Source: Candidatus Omnitrophota bacterium | GTDB lineage: Bacteria > Omnitrophota > Omnitrophia > Omnitrophales > JACQQS01 | Length of the DNA stretch: 62,286 nucleotides | Assembly: GCA_016206925.1 (NCBI GenBank) | Contig: JACQQS010000018.1 | Coordinates: 1-62,286 of the forward strand | Direction: 5' to 3' | In this document: positions 61,583 through 62,286 of the stretch, piece by piece | How positions within the stretch are numbered: position 1 is the stretch's first letter | Layout of the letters: each line of letters opens with the position of its first letter | Program-made: the position numbers and the translations under genes | Notes under the pieces: model-generated | What the model was told of the DNA's origin: nothing | Database searches by the model: none | The model's input: only the letters and a program-made list of their open reading frames with translations

Positions 61583-61656
61583 GCGCCCGTAGCTCAGTTG
61601 GATAGAGCAACGGATTTCTAATCCGTAGGTCGCGTGTTCGAATCACGCCGGGCGCA
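61583..61656 (+). tRNA. tRNA-Arg (anticodon TCT)
   Basis: A complete cloverleaf is visible: acceptor GCGCCCG pairs with CGGGCGC, D arm AGCTCAGTTGG, anticodon loop TTTCTAA with TCT reading AGA, and T loop GTTCGAATC. CCA is not encoded. Confidence 0.95.
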
Positions 61657-61722
61657 GGATGCGCAGCATTGCGTTCGAGAAAGTACGGACGTACGAAGCA
61701 GCTAAAATCGGAACGAGCGCTA

Positions 61723-61791
61723 GCCCCTTTGGTGGTCAAAAGCGAACATAGCGTTCGCTTCTTAACCAAAGGGGCGATACGTCCATGTATC
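61723..61791. other. Nested stem-loops between the two tRNA genes
   Basis: GCCCCTTTGGT (61723-61733) pairs perfectly with ACCAAAGGGGC (61765-61775). Inside it AAGCGAAC (61740-61747) pairs with GTTCGCTT (61753-61760). A small GATAC/GTATC hairpin follows. No T-run follows the large stem, so it is not a classic terminator. It may be a processing signal or a small mobile repeat. Confidence 0.55.
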
Positions 61792-61823
61792 GGAATTCTT
61801 TCTTGGCAGTCCGAAATCCTATA

Positions 61824-61829
61824 TAATCC
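61824..61829 (+). promoter_or_regulatory. -10 box for tRNA-His
   Basis: TATAAT lies 24 bases before the tRNA-His 5' end, with a weak -35 (TTCTTG) 16 bases upstream. Confidence 0.5.
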
Positions 61830-61852
61830 GCACTCGCATTCATTACTTACGG

Positions 61853-61928
61853 TGAGGTTAGCTCAACCTGGCAGAGCCCCAGATTGTGGATCTGGTTGTT
61901 GCGGGTTCAAATCCCGTACCTCACCCCA
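61853..61928 (+). tRNA. tRNA-His (anticodon GTG)
   Basis: GTGAGGT pairs with ACCTCAC, with the extra 5' G (61853) opposite C73 (61925), a hallmark of tRNA-His. The anticodon loop is TTGTGGA with GTG. The T loop GTTCAAATC is normal. CCA is encoded (61926-61928), unlike the tRNA-Arg upstream. Confidence 0.95.
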
Positions 61929-62077
61929 TTTGTTACCCTCCGGGGAAGCAGCTCAAGAAGTCCCCTTTTCTTCCCGGGCCTTCTCCCGAATCCTTTGACC
62001 AATGCAGGTTCGCGGCGGCGAAGCGGTAGTGCTGCACGCATTCTCAGATGAGTGTTCCGCCGGCAGCCCGTATTTTC

Positions 62078-62286
62078 TCATTGAAACCTCTTGTCGGATA
62101 GAATCGTGTTAAACCGCTCAATGACCTTCTCAAGATCAAATTTTTCTCCGGCGCGAATGACCGACATGAGATGCAAATCAACCTGGTTTCGCAAAAGCGA
62201 AAGCTGATCAGCATTCAACCCGAAATCTTTCCGGTAATCTCCGGAATAGCCATCGCCGGAGAGTTTGCTCTTGAAAAGCTTAATGA
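62078..62286 (-). CDS. 3' end of an unidentified gene
   Basis: The minus strand is open from the window edge to TGA at 62078, giving the last 68 residues of a protein. It contains 'GLNADQLSLLRNQVDLHLMSVIRAGEKF' in pieces and ends 'NTILSDKRFQ', a mostly helical, charged segment. Codon use is like the neighbours. Too little is present to name it. The 149 bases between it and tRNA-His hold no convincing gene. Confidence 0.6.
   Translation of the reverse strand, partial: IKLFKSKLSGDGYSGDYRKDFGLNADQLSLLRNQVDLHLMSVIRAGEKFDLEKVIERFNTILSDKRFQ

Noticed and set aside
61284..61769. Minus-strand frame across tRNA-Arg
   Set aside because: It overlaps a clear tRNA and the end of a real gene and has no recognisable protein features.
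61669..61998. Plus-strand frame across tRNA-His
   Set aside because: It reads through the tRNA; the PGRAPDCGSGCCGFKSRTS-like sequence is the typical false translation of a tRNA.
61955..62081. 42-codon minus-strand frame starting in the stop of the partial gene at the window end
   Set aside because: An ATGA overlap is suggestive, but the product is low-complexity with no conserved pattern and no support beyond position.

Overview
The window reads as a dense Gram-negative chromosome segment with no phage, plasmid or CRISPR signature. Two giant genes, a complete general secretion (type II) cluster with an inner-membrane pseudopilus and secretin, short intergenic gaps and mixed ATG/GTG/TTG starts are what I would expect of an uncultivated lineage such as Omnitrophota (former OP3). 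That placement is an inference from gene content and style; no rRNA or phylogenetic marker here proves it.

Region 1 (1-14.5 kb) is the most unusual. The 3' end of a giant surface protein gene (about 21 Ig-like repeats of about 108 residues, then helical stalk, one C-terminal membrane helix and a short cytoplasmic tail) overlaps the first gene of an F-type ATPase operon ordered epsilon, c, b-delta fusion, alpha, gamma, beta. The catalytic F1 head looks intact (P-loops, catalytic Glu, Arg finger), but there is no subunit a, epsilon has lost its C-terminal helices, and the c-like hairpin has no carboxylate in the membrane. This looks like an ATP-driven F1-like machine that does not pump ions, tied genetically to a giant filamentous surface protein, in loose analogy to the F1-like ATPases of Mollicutes.

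Region 2 (14.5-36 kb) is a type II secretion locus: gspE (with a C-terminal PilZ domain), two membrane histidine kinases, a receiver protein and a thioredoxin-like protein, gspF, a metalloprotease, gspG, I, J, K, L, M, then a short island on mixed strands (TPR protein, small coiled-coil protein, histidine kinase), then a MerR-like regulator, an ExeA-like ATPase, gspC, gspD and a coiled-coil/TPR protein. Palindromic mobile repeats sit at the 5' ends of the metalloprotease gene and gspG and are translated.

Region 3 (36-42.6 kb) holds a secreted protein, a single-domain response regulator and housekeeping enzymes: dCTP deaminase, homoserine kinase, leucyl aminopeptidase, two small membrane proteins and a nicotinate phosphoribosyltransferase, with a long A/T-rich inverted repeat before the last one.

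Region 4 (42.7-49.8 kb) is a second giant gene (2289 aa) joining a ChaN/TraB-like domain, a methyltransferase-like domain, a GNAT-like domain and an FHA-like domain through recurrent GFGA linkers. A 102-bp palindromic element lies in frame near its 3' end, and a remnant of a REP-associated tyrosine transposase follows it.

Region 5 (49.8-62.3 kb) is metabolic and repair: an alcohol dehydrogenase-type oxidoreductase, an O-methyltransferase, a 2Fe-2S ferredoxin, a small VOC protein beside a FAD-linked 2-hydroxyacid dehydrogenase, YgfZ, QueG, PolX, endonuclease III, ETF:quinone oxidoreductase, a membrane protein, tRNA-Arg(TCT), tRNA-His(GTG) and the 3' end of an unidentified gene. No intergenic stretch exceeds 300 bases.
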